DNA from: Dactylorhiza incarnata
Lineage: Eukaryota > Streptophyta > Magnoliopsida > Asparagales > Orchidaceae
DNA length: 64,000 nucleotides
Assembly (NCBI GenBank): GCA_033032865.1
Contig: JAWHQI010000099.1
Span: 2,551,001 to 2,615,000 of the forward strand
Direction of reading: 5' to 3'
The translations under genes and the position numbers were made by a program. Positions within the stretch are counted from its first letter, which is position 1. Each line of letters starts with the position of its first letter. Of the stretch, positions 34,742-46,239 are shown in pieces. Under the pieces are notes generated by a model. That model was given only the letters and a program-made list of their open reading frames with translations. It searched no databases and was not told where the DNA came from.

Positions 34742-36905
34742 TACACAAACTTAAGGGTAAAACTCCCTATGAATTACTTAAAGGGAAGAAACCTAAAGTT
34801 GATTATTTTAGAACTTTTGGATGTAGTTGTTTTGTTCATAACAATGATAAAAAGTACCTTAGAAAATTTGAACCAAAATATGAAGAAGGAATCTTCTTAG
34901 GGTATTCATTAGTTAGCAAAGCATATAGGGTATTTGATAAATCTTTTCTTAAAATAGAAGAGTCTATGCATGTTTCCTTTGATGAAACTAACATGTTTTA
35001 CAAGGAGAAGAATTCTTCTACCAAAAACAATCTGCAGGTACCAGCTCTATGTGAAGAGCTTGATGGATTAAATCTACAGACAGAAGATTCACTGCATCCA
35101 TCACCTCAAACTCTTGAAGATAGTGAAGAAGAAGATCATCCAGATCTTACTGTTAACCTAAATCAAGTAACAGCAGAACATCCTCCACAGGACACAACAG
35201 CTGAACAAATTCCCCAAATGGATACTGCTGCTGAACCCACTCTAACTGTCGACCACATCACAGTTAGAGATCATCCAATTTCACAAGTAATTGGTGATAT
35301 CACAGCAGGTGTTCAAACAAGGCATCAACTACACCAAAATCAGATGCATACTTGTTTCCTATCACAAGTTGAACCTCAAACCATAAAAGATGCAGAACAA
35401 GATCCAAACTGGATCCTTGCAATGCAAGAGGAACTCAACCAGTTTGAAAGAAACAAGGTTTGAGATTTGGTTCCAAGACCAAAATGCCATTCTGTTATTG
35501 GCACCAAGTGGGTCTTCAGGAACAAACTTGATGATCAAGGCAATATTGTGAGAAACAAAGCTAGGCTAGTAGCTCAAGGGTACTCACAGGAAGAAGGAAT
35601 AGACTATGATCAAACTTTTGCACCAGTTGCAAGGTTAGAAGCAATCAGAATCTTCCTTGCATTTGCTGCATATAAAAAGTTCAAAGTATATCAAATGGAT
35701 GTGAAGAGTGCATTTTTAAATGGAGACATCAAAGAAAAAGTCTATGTGGAACAACCACCAGGTTTCATCTCTCCAACTCATTCCTCCTATGTATTTAAGC
35801 TTAATAAAGCTCTTTATGGTCTCAAACAAGCTCCCAGAGCATGGTATGAGACTTTAGCTAATTTTCTTTTGGAAAATAATTTCTGTAGGGGATTAGTAGA
35901 TAAAACATTATTTTTCAGGATACATAAAAATCAAACCTTACTAGTTCAAATATATGTAGATGATATTATCTTTGGCTCTACAGATTCAAATTTATGCAAA
36001 AAGTTCTCTAAACTAATGCAATCTAAATTTGAAATGAGTAGCATGGGTGAATTATCATACTTCCTTGGTCTTCAAGTGAAGCAAACCCCATTAGGAATCT
36101 TCATTTCCCAATCTAAGTATGCTAAGGAATTAGTGAAAAGATTTGGAATGTTTGATTCTTCTACCATGAAAACACCCATGGCCTCTAATGCTGTTGTTGA
36201 TACTGATGAATCAGGGAAACCCGTTGATCAGAAAGTGTATAGGGCAATTGTTGGCTCTCTACTCTATTTAACAGCTAGTAGGCCAGATATAATGTTTTCT
36301 ACATGTATTTGTGCTAGGTTTCAAGTTAACCCTAAAGAATCTCATCTTATTTTACTAAAAAGAATTTTAAGATATATAAAGGGTTGCCCTAATCTAGGAC
36401 TTTGGTATCCAACAGCATCTGAATTTGAATTAACTGGATTCTCAGATTTAGATTATGCTGGATGCAGAGTAGACAAGAAGAGCACATCAGGAACTTGTCA
36501 GTTTCTTGGTGATCGACTTGTGTCTTGGTTTTGTAAGAAAAAAACATCTGTGTCTACATCAACAACTGAAGCTGAATACATAGCTGCTGGCAGTTGCTGC
36601 TCACAGATATTGTGGATACAAAATCAGCTCCTAGACTATGGTGTCAACTTAAATAATTCAATTATATTTTGTGTCAACACTAGTGCAATATCCATTGCAC
36701 AAAATCCAGTCTCCATAGTAGGACTAAACACATAGAAATTAGGCACCACTTCCTTAGGGATAATTTGGATAAAAACAAAATTTGCCTACAATTCATTTCT
36801 ACTGATTTGCAAAGAGCTGACATTTTCACCAAGCCCTTGGATGAAAAGAAGCACATCTTCTTTATAAATCAACTAGGAATGATAGATGGAGACTCAATCT
36901 GTTAA
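34738..36905 (+). pseudogene. pol: Element J integrase end, RT and RNase H
   Basis: 34738-35463 holds the integrase C-terminal region (EEGIFLGYSLVSKAYR), an acidic linker and the start of RT ([17 protein letters not shown]). A TGA at 35461-35463 replaces Trp. 35467-36735 has RT with [24 protein letters not shown] and [10 protein letters not shown], then RNase H with SDLDYAG and [14 protein letters not shown] small deletion near 36714 shifts the frame before KHIEIRHHF. Pol ends at TAA 36903-36905. Confidence 0.9.
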
Positions 36906-36933
36906 AAATTAAATTTTCTATCTATCCCATAAA

Positions 36934-37166
36934 TTTGTCGAACGAAGAACGACGAATTTGAACCATTTGTCGAACGACAGTCGACAAAACCTGTTAATCT
37001 CAGAATCGATAAAGACAGTTTCATTTGTCGAACGGTGGTCGACAAAAAAGGTGTTTTCGTACGCAGTCAGACGAAGAAATAAAGCCTTTTCGACTTCTAA
37101 TTTTATTAGGTTTTGTCGAACAGCGGTTTACGAATGCACCCTCATTCTTCGATCTTTCTATATAAG
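36934..37166 (+). promoter_or_regulatory. Putative internal promoter of element J
   Basis: Four copies of the J-type palindrome (TTTGTCGA then TCGACAAA or a variant, 5-10 bases apart) start at 36934, 36966, 37024 and 37112. TATATAAG follows at 37159-37166, and the next ORF starts 96 bp later at 37262. An acceptor-like TTTCTTTGCAG ends at 37256. This copies the order seen in the J U3. Promoter function is inference. Confidence 0.5.
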
Positions 37167-37261
37167 CTTTATTTTATCTCTTTCTAAGTTTGCGCCTTCA
37201 GAAATCATCTTTTCCCTCCAGTTCCCCTCTGCACTTGATCTTCATTTTCTTTGCAGGAACA

Positions 37262-39442
37262 ATGGTGATTTCTCAGGCCTCTCTGCACTCAATGAAGTTT
37301 GACTCAGGTTTTGATATCGACATGGATTCTTTTGCACAATCTGACCAAATCTTCAAGGATGTTCTTCAACTACTGGAAGACCAACATCTAAAGAAGTTTT
37401 TGAGCACCAAACAGAAAATACCAGTTGCAGAGATTAAAGAATGCGTTCATACTGTTCAGACAGAGGATGAGAAGATGTCTGGCACCATCTCAGGTCATCA
37501 AGTCTCTCTCTCTCCCACCATTCTTACTGAAATGTTTGGTTTTGAGAATGGTGATGATGACTTAGACATAAGCTCAGAACAATTTGATGAAGCTTTAGTC
37601 AAAATGGGTCACTTAACTGGAAACCCTAATCACTTACTGAAAAAGAACTTATCTCAGGACTACAAGTTCTTAGCTGACATTGTTGGAAAAGTCTCGCTGG
37701 GCAAGACTTCTGGGCATGACTATATCAACAGGCACCAATTTCTGTTGATGGTGGCCTTGATGGAGAAGAAGAAAATTAACTGGGGATCAATTCTCTTTGA
37801 ATTGATTAAAAAGAAAAATTCTAAAGATAGTGTCAGTTTTGGAAGAGTTATAGGTATTTTCCTGCAGGAAAGACATCCAGACCTTCTGGTGTCACCCAAG
37901 GTGACTAAATGCCAGCAAGAGGCTGACCTCAACACTCTTTGCTAAGTGGGATAGGGTAATCCCCAAGAAGAATACAAGAGCTGATGCTTCTAGGAAAAGG
38001 AAAACATCTGAGGACACAAGGACTGACCAAGTCACTCCCTCTACCCTTCCAGAAGTTCCTCCCTCAGTTCCCTCTCCTTCTCATATCCCATCACCTGCTC
38101 AACAGTCTCCTGAAAAATTCCTACCTCCAAACACTCCACCACCTCTTTTAACTGATATACCACCTATCAATGATATTTCCCCTCTATCTCCAGAACCACT
38201 GCATTCCCCTCCTCCATCTCCTATCAACACCAATTTCAATTCCTCAACTCTACCTCAATCACCTATTCCACCTCCATCTGCAATACATGATGAACATCAG
38301 TCACCAATTCATCCCTCTAGGATGATCTTGCAGAATTTCTAGATGATATAGAAGATCCCCCTACTCCATTAGATGAAACAGCTTCAAGAATTGTTTCCTC
38401 ACCTCCAACTCTTTCATGGAATGAAGAACCAATGCCCTGTTTTAATGAAATCTGGAAAGAGACAGATGCAGAGTTTGACAAAGCTGAAGAAGAAAGATTA
38501 AAATCTCTTGAAATAATCAAAACAATTAATGATTTATATAATAAGCCAATTTCTTCTTCTGACTCTGAAGATGATGATGATGATGATAACGGTGATTCTG
38601 ATGACACATTATCAAGGAAAATAAAGAAAAGAAAAGCTAAGTCAAAGGCTGTTCCCAAGCCTCCAAATCCTGACAATGATATTTCATATTATGTTCTTCA
38701 TAATATTACTCTTGACAAAGGTACACCTCATTGGATGAAATTCTCAAGGAATGAGAACAAAAGAAGGAAGAAGATGAGGATAACTGGTTACTACTCTGAC
38801 AAACCTGTCAAATATTACCATCCTCCTCCTCCTCCTCCAGCAGCAGGCTCAGCAGCACCATCATCCTTCTCCCAGAAGCCCAGCTCTCAACAATCAGGGA
38901 GACCTGGTAGTTCTAGTGGTTCTCAAGCCTTTGGATCAGCCTGTGCTCCTCCTTCTAAGAAGACTGCAGTTGCTTCTCAAGAAAGTCAAGTCATTATTTC
39001 ACCTCAAATATCTTCAGAATACAAACTTCATATTTCTGATGGATCTTTCCACAAGATCAGAAATCCTCAAAGTGATCTTCAAGATCAAGTTGATAATTCA
39101 GAATATATTTATTATACTCCAGATCCAGAAGAAGAAAGATTATTTCAAATGGCAAGACTCAAAGAATCAGTTGCTTATGCCAAGATTATCAAAGAAAAAT
39201 CAGAAGGTAAAGATTTTACAAACATTTCTACCATGTCTGATTATAGAAGGAAAGAACTTGACAAGTACAACTCCAAAGAGTTATTCAATGCTGAAGAATA
39301 TATTGATATGCACCCAGAAGCTTTTGTCCCTCATGTTAAATCTCAAACTGTTCTGGGAGCTCAAGATCTATGCATCAGCAAGAAGAAATCTCAAGATCCA
39401 AATAGGCAAATTATTTTCAAGCCTCCATCTGCAAAGAAATAA
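37262..39442 (+). pseudogene. Extra 3' ORF of element J
   Basis: The ATG at 37262 (MVISQASLHS) opens 228 codons to 37945 with a helical domain (LADIVGKVSLGKTSG, INWGSILFELI). I recall similar domains in 3' ORFs of other SIRE-like elements. A frameshift at about 37935 leads into a Pro/Ser-rich stretch, then another break near 38340. The last part (38432-39442) is open, with an Asp run (near 38575), a PPPPPP segment and an ELDKYNSKELF-type C-terminal domain. I see no signal peptide or membrane segment, so an envelope role is not supported. The function is unknown. Confidence 0.65.
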
Positions 39443-39632
39443 AACGTTCTAAACTATCATCTTTGTTTGTTTGATAGATTCTACTTTGTTGTAATACTGT
39501 GAGAACTCAGAGCACTTCTTATTTCATCTGCTGAAATGATTTATCATTCTGTCAGATTCATTTATGCTCTGTTGTTTTCTTTTTCAGTTGTATATTATTT
39601 AAATGATTGTTAAATAGTATCCTAACCCAAAT

Positions 39633-39642
39633 AGGGGGAGAT
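39633..39642 (+). promoter_or_regulatory. Polypurine tract of element J
   Basis: AGGGGGAGAT directly precedes the 3' LTR start TGTTGG; start of plus-strand DNA synthesis. Confidence 0.85.
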
Positions 39643-41064
39643 TGTTGGAACAACCCTATTACTGATTTGGGCTAGGATCACTATATGTTGATTAGGATCT
39701 GTATTGACCCCATTGTATAGTCTTAGGGTCAAGTTTTTAGGCTGATTAGATTAGTCAGAACTTAGGAAAATTCAAGCTCGACAAATGGCTAGCGGCGTTC
39801 GACGATTTGTCTGTCAGTGTTCGACGAATTCCAGGCAGTGCTCGACGAATTTCAGCCAGCGCTCGACAAATTCCTTTCTGAAGCTCAGATTAATATTTTC
39901 AGTTGGACATCAGTTCTCTGAACACAAATCGACAAAATAACGGATATATTTATTTCTTTTTGGACGTATTCAGTCAGCTATATAAGGATATCTTTCTTAT
40001 TTATTATATCCTTATATTCTTTCTATTCCAAGAAAAAGAATAGCCCTTGATATTTAATGCCAAGGCATCTTTCACGACAAAAGGAATTGAAAGGACCTGC
40101 CAAAACGGCTTTGGGTGGCTGCATAGTTCCAAGAAGGATTTAAGTCAGAATAATATATTCCTTAAAAGCAGATGATTTGAATTTGAAAGATTACAAGTCA
40201 TCAAAGAAGCATATTCAAGAGTTGATTTTTTCTCAGACAGAGCACAGAGATACATTCAAAAAAAATTTCTCTCAGTCTCTCTGATTTAACAGAACAAGAA
40301 GAACAAATAGAAGTATTAGAGAAAGAAGAAGAAGGACAGAACATTATTCATTTTTTCCCAGTCTTCTTCTTACTCAAGGCAACACCTTCATCATTCTGAG
40401 AACAACATTCAACCTCTCAGAACTGCTGCAAGTTAAAGTCTTTCAAAGAGCAACAACAATCTGAAGATTCATTTCTTCCAGATAATCTGCTACAAAAGAC
40501 TTGTGTTAGAGAAAGCTCTGTCTACAAACTGTCATCAACTCTCATCAGACAGGGGGAGCTTTCAGCTTCAACACCATCTTGTCTTCTCTCAGATCATTGA
40601 CAGAGAAGAACACTCTAAACCTCTTTATCTCATCTTGTACAGGGTTAATTCTCCCTCCAAAAGTTTACACAGTGGTGGCAAGACACCTTATCAAAAAATC
40701 CTTGTGTGGTTTTTAAGCACCTTATCAAAAGCTTATTGGTGTGTGGACACCTTATCAAAAACCCCTTGGTGCTAGGGCACCTGATCAACCCTCCTAGTGG
40801 ATTCCTACCAAGGGTGGTAGAATAGTAGACGTACCCAGATTTATTGGGGAACTACTATAGCTCCTTGTGCCTTCTGTGCTTGCTTATTCTTCTGTGCTTG
40901 TGCTGTGTGATTTTCTTTTTTACTGTTTCTGTCTTTATCTTTAACTCTCACTGATTACACATATACTTAACAGTATTTTAAATTCCGCTATAAAACTAAG
41001 TAAAAAGGTTTAATACTCTATTCACCCCCCTCTAGAGTAACTTAAGATCTGATCTCCACTTTCA
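39643..41064 (+). repeat. 3' LTR of element J
   Basis: 1422 bp, same ends as the 5' LTR. The TATA box TATATAAG is intact at 39979-39986, after the CGACGAATT modules. ORFs in this LTR are by-products. Confidence 0.96.
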
Positions 41065-41069
41065 GAGTA

Positions 41070-42083
41070 AGGCGCCAAAGAAGAGAATTTTGATTCATCC
41101 CCGGTGAGGTGATGTCCACACCCTGAATCAACAATCCAATCCTCTTCGAAGTTGATGGCAGCTAAGGCCTTAACGGGCATCGCAGTCATATTAACCGCAA
41201 ATGCTCCTCCCCATTCCGCTTCACCAGACTTTGGCTTCTACTTCTCCGCTACATGTCCCGACTGAAGATTAACCCAGCAATCCTTCTTGAAGTGGCCGGT
41301 CTTATTACACCTGAAGCACCTTGGTCCCTCTCCCTTTTTCTTCCCATCAGACTTAGAAGCATAACCTCTATCCTGCTGACCTGAAGTAGAGGGTCCATCC
41401 TGACCTGGCTTCTTCTTCTTCTCCCACTTCTTCTTCTTCTTTCCAGAGAACAACACATCACTATCTCCCCTAGAGATAGAAGTCCCCGCCATCTGTCTTT
41501 CCAAACTTTCCTGCGAAGCAAGTAAGTTCTCCAGCTCCAACAGAGATGGTTGATTTGCCCAACCTTGAACTGAAGTCACAAAGGTAAGATACTCCTTCCG
41601 CAACCCGCAGATGATATGCATCTTCAGTTTTGCCTCCGAGATGGGCTCATCAGGGTCTAATGCAGAAATTTCCGCTATGAGGTTCTTCATCTTGAGAAAT
41701 AAGGTAGAAATAGAAAGATCACCTTGAGAGGCCTTCGCCAACTCATTTTCAAGAAACTGTAGCCGAGCTACATACTTCTTATTAAACAGCCCGTCCAAGG
41801 ATGTCCAAATCTCAGCAGCAGATTTACATCCAATGATATGATCAAACAACTCTGGTGAGATAGCCCTCTTGAGTGTGAACTCTCCCTTAGCATTAGTCCT
41901 CCTCCAAAGTCTCACCTCTTCCATATTATCTCCTGCTAGAAACACTTCTTGTGTGTCTTCTCCTCCAACTATCTCCCATAGATCCTCGCCAAGTAAGTAA
42001 CTCTCCATACACAACCTCCATTTCTTGTAGTTAGTCAATGTTGGGAGTTCAGTACCAAGCCATCTTGCGTATCCACCTTCCAT
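41070..42083 (-). pseudogene. gag-pol: Element K gag and protease start
   Basis: The ATG at 42083 (MEGGYARWLG) opens a 281-codon Gag with YKKWRLCMESYL, AEIWTSLDGLFNKK and LQFLENELAKAS. A CCHC knuckle CFRCNKTGHFKKDC is near 41300. A TAG at 41238-41240 replaces a Glu codon seen in F. The frame continues into the protease, whose DWIVDSGCGHHL motif is near 41105-41140. J is inserted after 41070 within the protease. The plus-strand ORFs here are shadows. Confidence 0.88.
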
Positions 42084-42156
42084 GGCAATCTATGTGGTCT
42101 CTTCTTCACAAAGACGATGGCAACTCAAGTTGAACACTGCTTATCCACTCCAACAA

Positions 42157-42172
42157 CCTGCCTCTGATACCA
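42157..42172 (-). promoter_or_regulatory. Primer binding site of element K
   Basis: TGGTATCAGAGGCAGG on the minus strand directly abuts the LTR end; initiator tRNA-Met type. Confidence 0.9.
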
Positions 42173-43363
42173 TGTTAAATTTTTTGATTTGAATCGTTTA
42201 GGAGTAAGCAGGAGTTGCATCAATTGAGTTATAGCCAAATAACCATAATATGCCACACAACAACACAAAGCTTTATTGAATCACAATACTTGAATACAAT
42301 GTGAGGTATACATGGCAAGGCATGATTCATAAGAATCACGAAGGAGAGAAGAACAAAACACACCAAAACAAATCTGGCGGCTAGACAAGCTGAGACCGCA
42401 CAGACCGCTCGACTCCAGAGATCGCCCGGCTTGACCTGAGACCGCGCGAACAGAAAACAAACAGACCGCCTGTACTGCAAGACCGCCACCTCAGACCGCA
42501 CAAACTAGAGCTTATTGAATTGAACGAAGAACAGAGGCTGTCTCCAGACCGCAACTCTGATCGCCTAACCGCTTAAGGTCGCCTGATCGCTGAGTTCGCT
42601 GCGAACAGCACAAGAACAATCATAAACTAGTTCGCAGACAAGCCGCTGCCAAACTGTTTATTCAAGCCGCTGGATAATCACCAAGGAAGGAGACCGCTAC
42701 ATGCTTACCGCAAACCTGCGAACACAACAAACAGTCAACTCACTTCCGAGACCGCCCGACCTCAAAGTTGAGACCGCACGAATTAACCCAGGCTCTAGTT
42801 CTTACAGTTCTCGTTAAGAATGACGGGCCATGCACTCCTATTTATAGGCGGGTAGACGGATGTCGTCACTGCACAGGAGAGATACAATCCCCACCCGTCA
42901 GATCGCCAGCGGTCTCACAAGGCAGACCGCATGATCACACCACTTGGACAGCCTTCCGTCCAAGACCGTAGATCAGCAGGCAGACCGCGCACAAGTCGCG
43001 CGAACACGAGACCGTGCACAAGCCGCGCGGACACAAGAATGCTCCTTCCTTAGACCACCAGGAGCAAACCAAGAACCATCTGGCCGACTTCAGACAAGTC
43101 GCCAGATCGCCAGCACAAGGCGCCCGGTCAGGCGGTTACATAAGAACAGAGCGCCCGGTCTTCCAACAAAGAAGACAATCCAACCAAGCAGAACAACTCG
43201 AGAACAAACCGCATCAATCAAGAACAGACCGGCCAATCAGCAGACTGCCAGAACAAACCGGCAAAGCCAAACCGGCAGACCACTAATACAGACAGCGCGG
43301 TCTCTGCGGTCACCCAAAATCAGACCGCCCGGTCACCTCCACTTCACTTCAACAATTTCAACA
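42173..43363 (-). repeat. 5' LTR of element K
   Basis: 1191 bp from TGTTAAATTTT to AATTTCAACA. U3 (about 42900-43340) carries many GACCGC/GCGGTC modules. The TATA box on the minus strand is at 42838-42847. The region near the 42260 end contains the transcript end signals shared with F. ORFs at 42768-43286 are by-products. Confidence 0.95.
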
Positions 43364-43368
43364 CCCCC

Positions 43369-44448
43369 CGCAAGCGATCCCATCCACCCCTACTACCGGC
43401 TCACTTACGAGCATGGCCGCCGAGGCGTGCTGCGATCGCCCGAGCTCTTCGTCCGGAAAGAAACGCCCACCTCCACCAAGCCGGCCCACTTCGCAGGGAT
43501 TGGCGAAGAAGACAAAGGAAGCTCCCCCCGCACCTAAGGGGAAGGATGTCGTGGATCTGTCTAATCCAGATACCCTCCCTTCCTTCGACGAACCAAGAGC
43601 CCGCTGATGAGAGTGGCGAGCTGGGTGGTTCCGCCGATAAGCCGAAGCCGATGAGCCATAATAACTTTGGGCTCGGCGCAAAGCTCGCGGCCGCAGTTGG
43701 CGAGCCAATGCTCACGTGGGACCCTGAGCAGAATAAGATTGTTTGCTCCTCCCTCCTCCCCTCCTGGGTGGAGAGTGACAGAATTGGGGGCGAAGTGTTC
43801 GCCCTCGCCTTTGTACTCTACGGCTGCCAGGATGCCTCCCTCTTCAGGGCCTTCACGCAAAAGGGACTCGTATATGAGGCCATGCGAGCCCAATTCCGGG
43901 CGACGGAGCTTACCCACATGGTGGGCCGCCGGTACTTCACCACGGAGAGGGAGATCAAAGAGCTCAACGACGAGCTCCGGAAGTTCGCCGACGAGGTTGC
44001 GGAGCTTAAGGTAAAGGAGGCCTTGACTGAGGGCCTCCTCGCCAGCCTTCAAGGCGGCCTGGTAAGTAAAGCCTGCAAAGAGTTTTTCCCCTGTCTCGCT
44101 ACCCTTCTCCTCTTTCTAACTTCCTTTCTGCAGGATGCCGAGTCCGCGAGCAAACTTACCGCGAGGATCACTGACCTGGAGATGGAGAATTCCTTCCTCA
44201 AGGCTCAGGTTCGCGATCTAACCATGGCGGTGCTCACCCCACCCCCTTTGTGAGCTAGGGCTCGCGGCCAGTCGCGAGATGAAAAGGAGGCCGCCCATAA
44301 AAACTCGATGGGGATCGCCGAACTCGTCTTCGAAACCCTTAAAGGGGCAGACCTGATCGTTCCTGATGCCATGGAGCTCATAGCGGAAGACGTCATCCCC
44401 GACCTGTTCGCGCCGATCACAGGGGCGGAAGATCGCGAGAGCGAGTGA
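43369..44448 (+). pseudogene. Antisense gene of M, 3' exons
   Basis: This continues exon 3 after K. A Lys/Pro-rich segment (to about 43580) is followed by a frameshift into the frame that runs to 44061. That part has WDPEQNKIVCSSLL and a coiled-coil-like stretch EREIKELNDELRKFADEV. An intron at 44062-44133 (GTAAGT to GCAG) keeps the frame. The next exon has a TGA at 44251-44253, while a shifted frame stays open to TGA at 44446-44448. The start codon proposals at 43546 and elsewhere are only frame entries, not real starts. Confidence 0.6.
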
Positions 44449-45129
44449 AGGATTCTTCAACAGTCTGCTTTGACCCCTTAATTTTTCTAAGTGTAAAATT
44501 TTTTCTTTGGTCGGAGAGTTCGCCGTTAACTATAAAACCTTTTGATCAATGATATAGAAATATTTTGTATATCTTGTGATTGTCATTTCATTTTTATTTC
44601 ATTACTCGCATTCGCACCTGTATTCATGCTCGCGCGGGTGTATTTTGCCACACATGCGCTAATATGCTCGCATCTCCACGCCTTTGTTTCCGCATTTCTG
44701 CGTTAGTCAGGATCGGTCTCGCACATTGTCAATACAACGTTCGCTTAGCTTCTTTAGCCCAGAAGCCTCGCTCGGTAAACCTGTTCTACCCCCCACACCT
44801 GGGAGAAGTTTGGCCCGCTTCGCGATCTTCCAGCGCTACATGTTGACCGCCCCATCAACGACCCCTCCGGCTCGATGATTTTGCGCATGCCACCAAAATT
44901 TTCTGAGTATTTTTGCGAGCTAGGGCCTGACTCGGCAAGCTCTGCGAACACCGTACTCCACTGCCCTGCTTTTATCCTCAGATTTAGGTGTTTTTCATCC
45001 ACCGCAGGCATTTGTTTTTATGCGAGCGAGCCCTAGGGCTCGCCTCGCCTAGGCCTTGAGGGTTTTTGCGAGCTGAGTGCCTTAGTATGAATAACTTGCT
45101 AACTGGTCCTTGGGACCGATTTATCCCAC
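44449..45129 (+). other. Non-coding stretch of element M
   Basis: AT-rich sequence after the antisense gene, probably its 3' UTR, then GC-richer sequence with GCTCGC and CGCGAG words. I see no supported gene. Confidence 0.5.
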
Positions 45130-46146
45130 CGGCTAGTAAGAGCCCGACAGCGGAATCATCCATGGCACTCCGGCACCAACACTCGCTACCTTGCCAGCCT
45201 CTCCAGAGATCAACATGACCCACCGTCTATGAGAGACCGACAGCGGAATCGATTTGGGGGCATTCCAGCACCAAAGGACTTGTTAATTGCCAGCCTCTCC
45301 AGAGATCAACCTGAACCACCATCTATGAGAGCCTGGCAACGGAATCGATCTGGGGCATTCCAGCACCAAAGGGCTTGTTACTTGCCAGCTTCTCCAGAGA
45401 TCAACCTGACCCACCGTCTATGAGAGCCCGACATCAGAATCGATCTGGGGCATTCCAGCAACAAAGGACTTGTTACTTGCCAGCCTCTCCAGAGATCAAC
45501 CTGACCCACCATCTATGGGAGCCCGATAGCGGAATCAATCTTGGGTATTCCAGCACCAAAAGACTTGTTACTTGCTAGCCTCTCCAGAGATCAACCTGAC
45601 CCACCGTCTTTGAGAGCCCAACAGCAGAATCGATCTGGGGCATTTCAGCACCAAAGGACTTGTTACTTGCAAGCCTCTCTAGAGATCAACCTTACCCACC
45701 GTCTATGAGAGCCCGACAGTGGAATCGATATGGGGCATTCTAGCACCAAATGACTTGTTACTTGCCAGCTTCTCCAGAGATCAACCTGACCCACCGTCTA
45801 TGAGAGCCTGACAACAGAATCGATCTGGGGCATTCCAGCACCAAAGGACTTGTTACTTGCCAGCCTCTCCAGAGATCAACCTGACCCACCGTCTATGAGA
45901 GCCCAGCAGCGGAATCGATCTGGGGCATTCCAGCACCAAAGGACTTGTTACTTGCCAGCCTCTCCAGAGATCAACCTGACCCACCGTCTATGAGAGCCCA
46001 ACAGCGGAAACGATCTGGTGCATTCCAGCACCAAAGGACTTGTTACTTACCAGCCTCTCCAGAGATCAACCTGACCCACCGTCTATGAGAGCCCGACAGC
46101 GGAATCGATCTGGGGCATTCCAACACCAAAAGACTTGTTATCTGCT
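45130..46146. repeat. 95-bp tandem repeat array (about 10.5 copies)
   Basis: CTCCAGAGAT recurs at 45201, 45297, 45392, 45487, 45582, 45677 (one change), 45772, 45867, 45962 and 46057, spacing 95-96 bp. Units are highly similar, and the first is more diverged. The array lies between pol and the antisense gene, the 3' UTR position where Tat/Ogre elements are known to breed satellite repeats. The ORFs across it are by-products. Confidence 0.95.
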
Positions 46147-46239
46147 CAAAAACTACTTCAACATCTATGTATTGAGAAGGAAACATACAAAAGTTAGTTA
46201 CAAAAAATTGTTAAGGATAAAATCACTTCAAATCATCCC

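Larger units (their letters stand above)
30085..41064 (+). mobile_element. Element J: SIRE-like Copia retrotransposon with an extra 3' ORF, complete in structure
   Basis: Complete 10,980-bp insertion with LTRs 30085-31503 and 39643-41064, PBS, gag, protease, integrase, RT, RNase H, an extra 3' ORF and polypurine tract. The target site GAGTA is duplicated at 30080-30084 and 41065-41069, inside the protease of K. The LTRs differ at about 2% (8 in about 370 bases compared). All coding parts carry stops or shifts. Gag and pol belong to the same broad group as A, C and H. Confidence 0.97.
24579..43363 (-). mobile_element. Element K: Copia retrotransposon, full length with two insertions
   Basis: Both LTRs are present: 5' LTR 42173-43363 (1191 bp) and 3' LTR 24579-27012 (1191 bp after removing L). 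CCCCC at 24574-24578 and 43364-43368 is the target site duplication. Element J sits in the protease (TSD GAGTA) and solo LTR L in the 3' LTR (TSD ATGCC). The LTRs differ at about 5% in the 400 bp I aligned by eye. F belongs to the same family. Coding regions are broken by several stops and frameshifts. Confidence 0.95.

Noticed and set aside
37262..39442. Envelope gene of J
   Set aside because: No signal peptide, transmembrane segment or cleavage motif is visible. It is described only as an extra 3' ORF.
43014..43286. Plus-strand ORFs in K and G LTRs rich in Arg, Pro and Gln (for example 21100-21483, 43014-43286)
   Set aside because: These are reading frames across GACCGC repeats in U3, opposite to or outside any gene.
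45130..46146. Regularly spaced repeats could suggest a CRISPR array
   Set aside because: The whole 95-bp unit repeats, without unique spacers, in plant retrotransposon DNA. It is a minisatellite.
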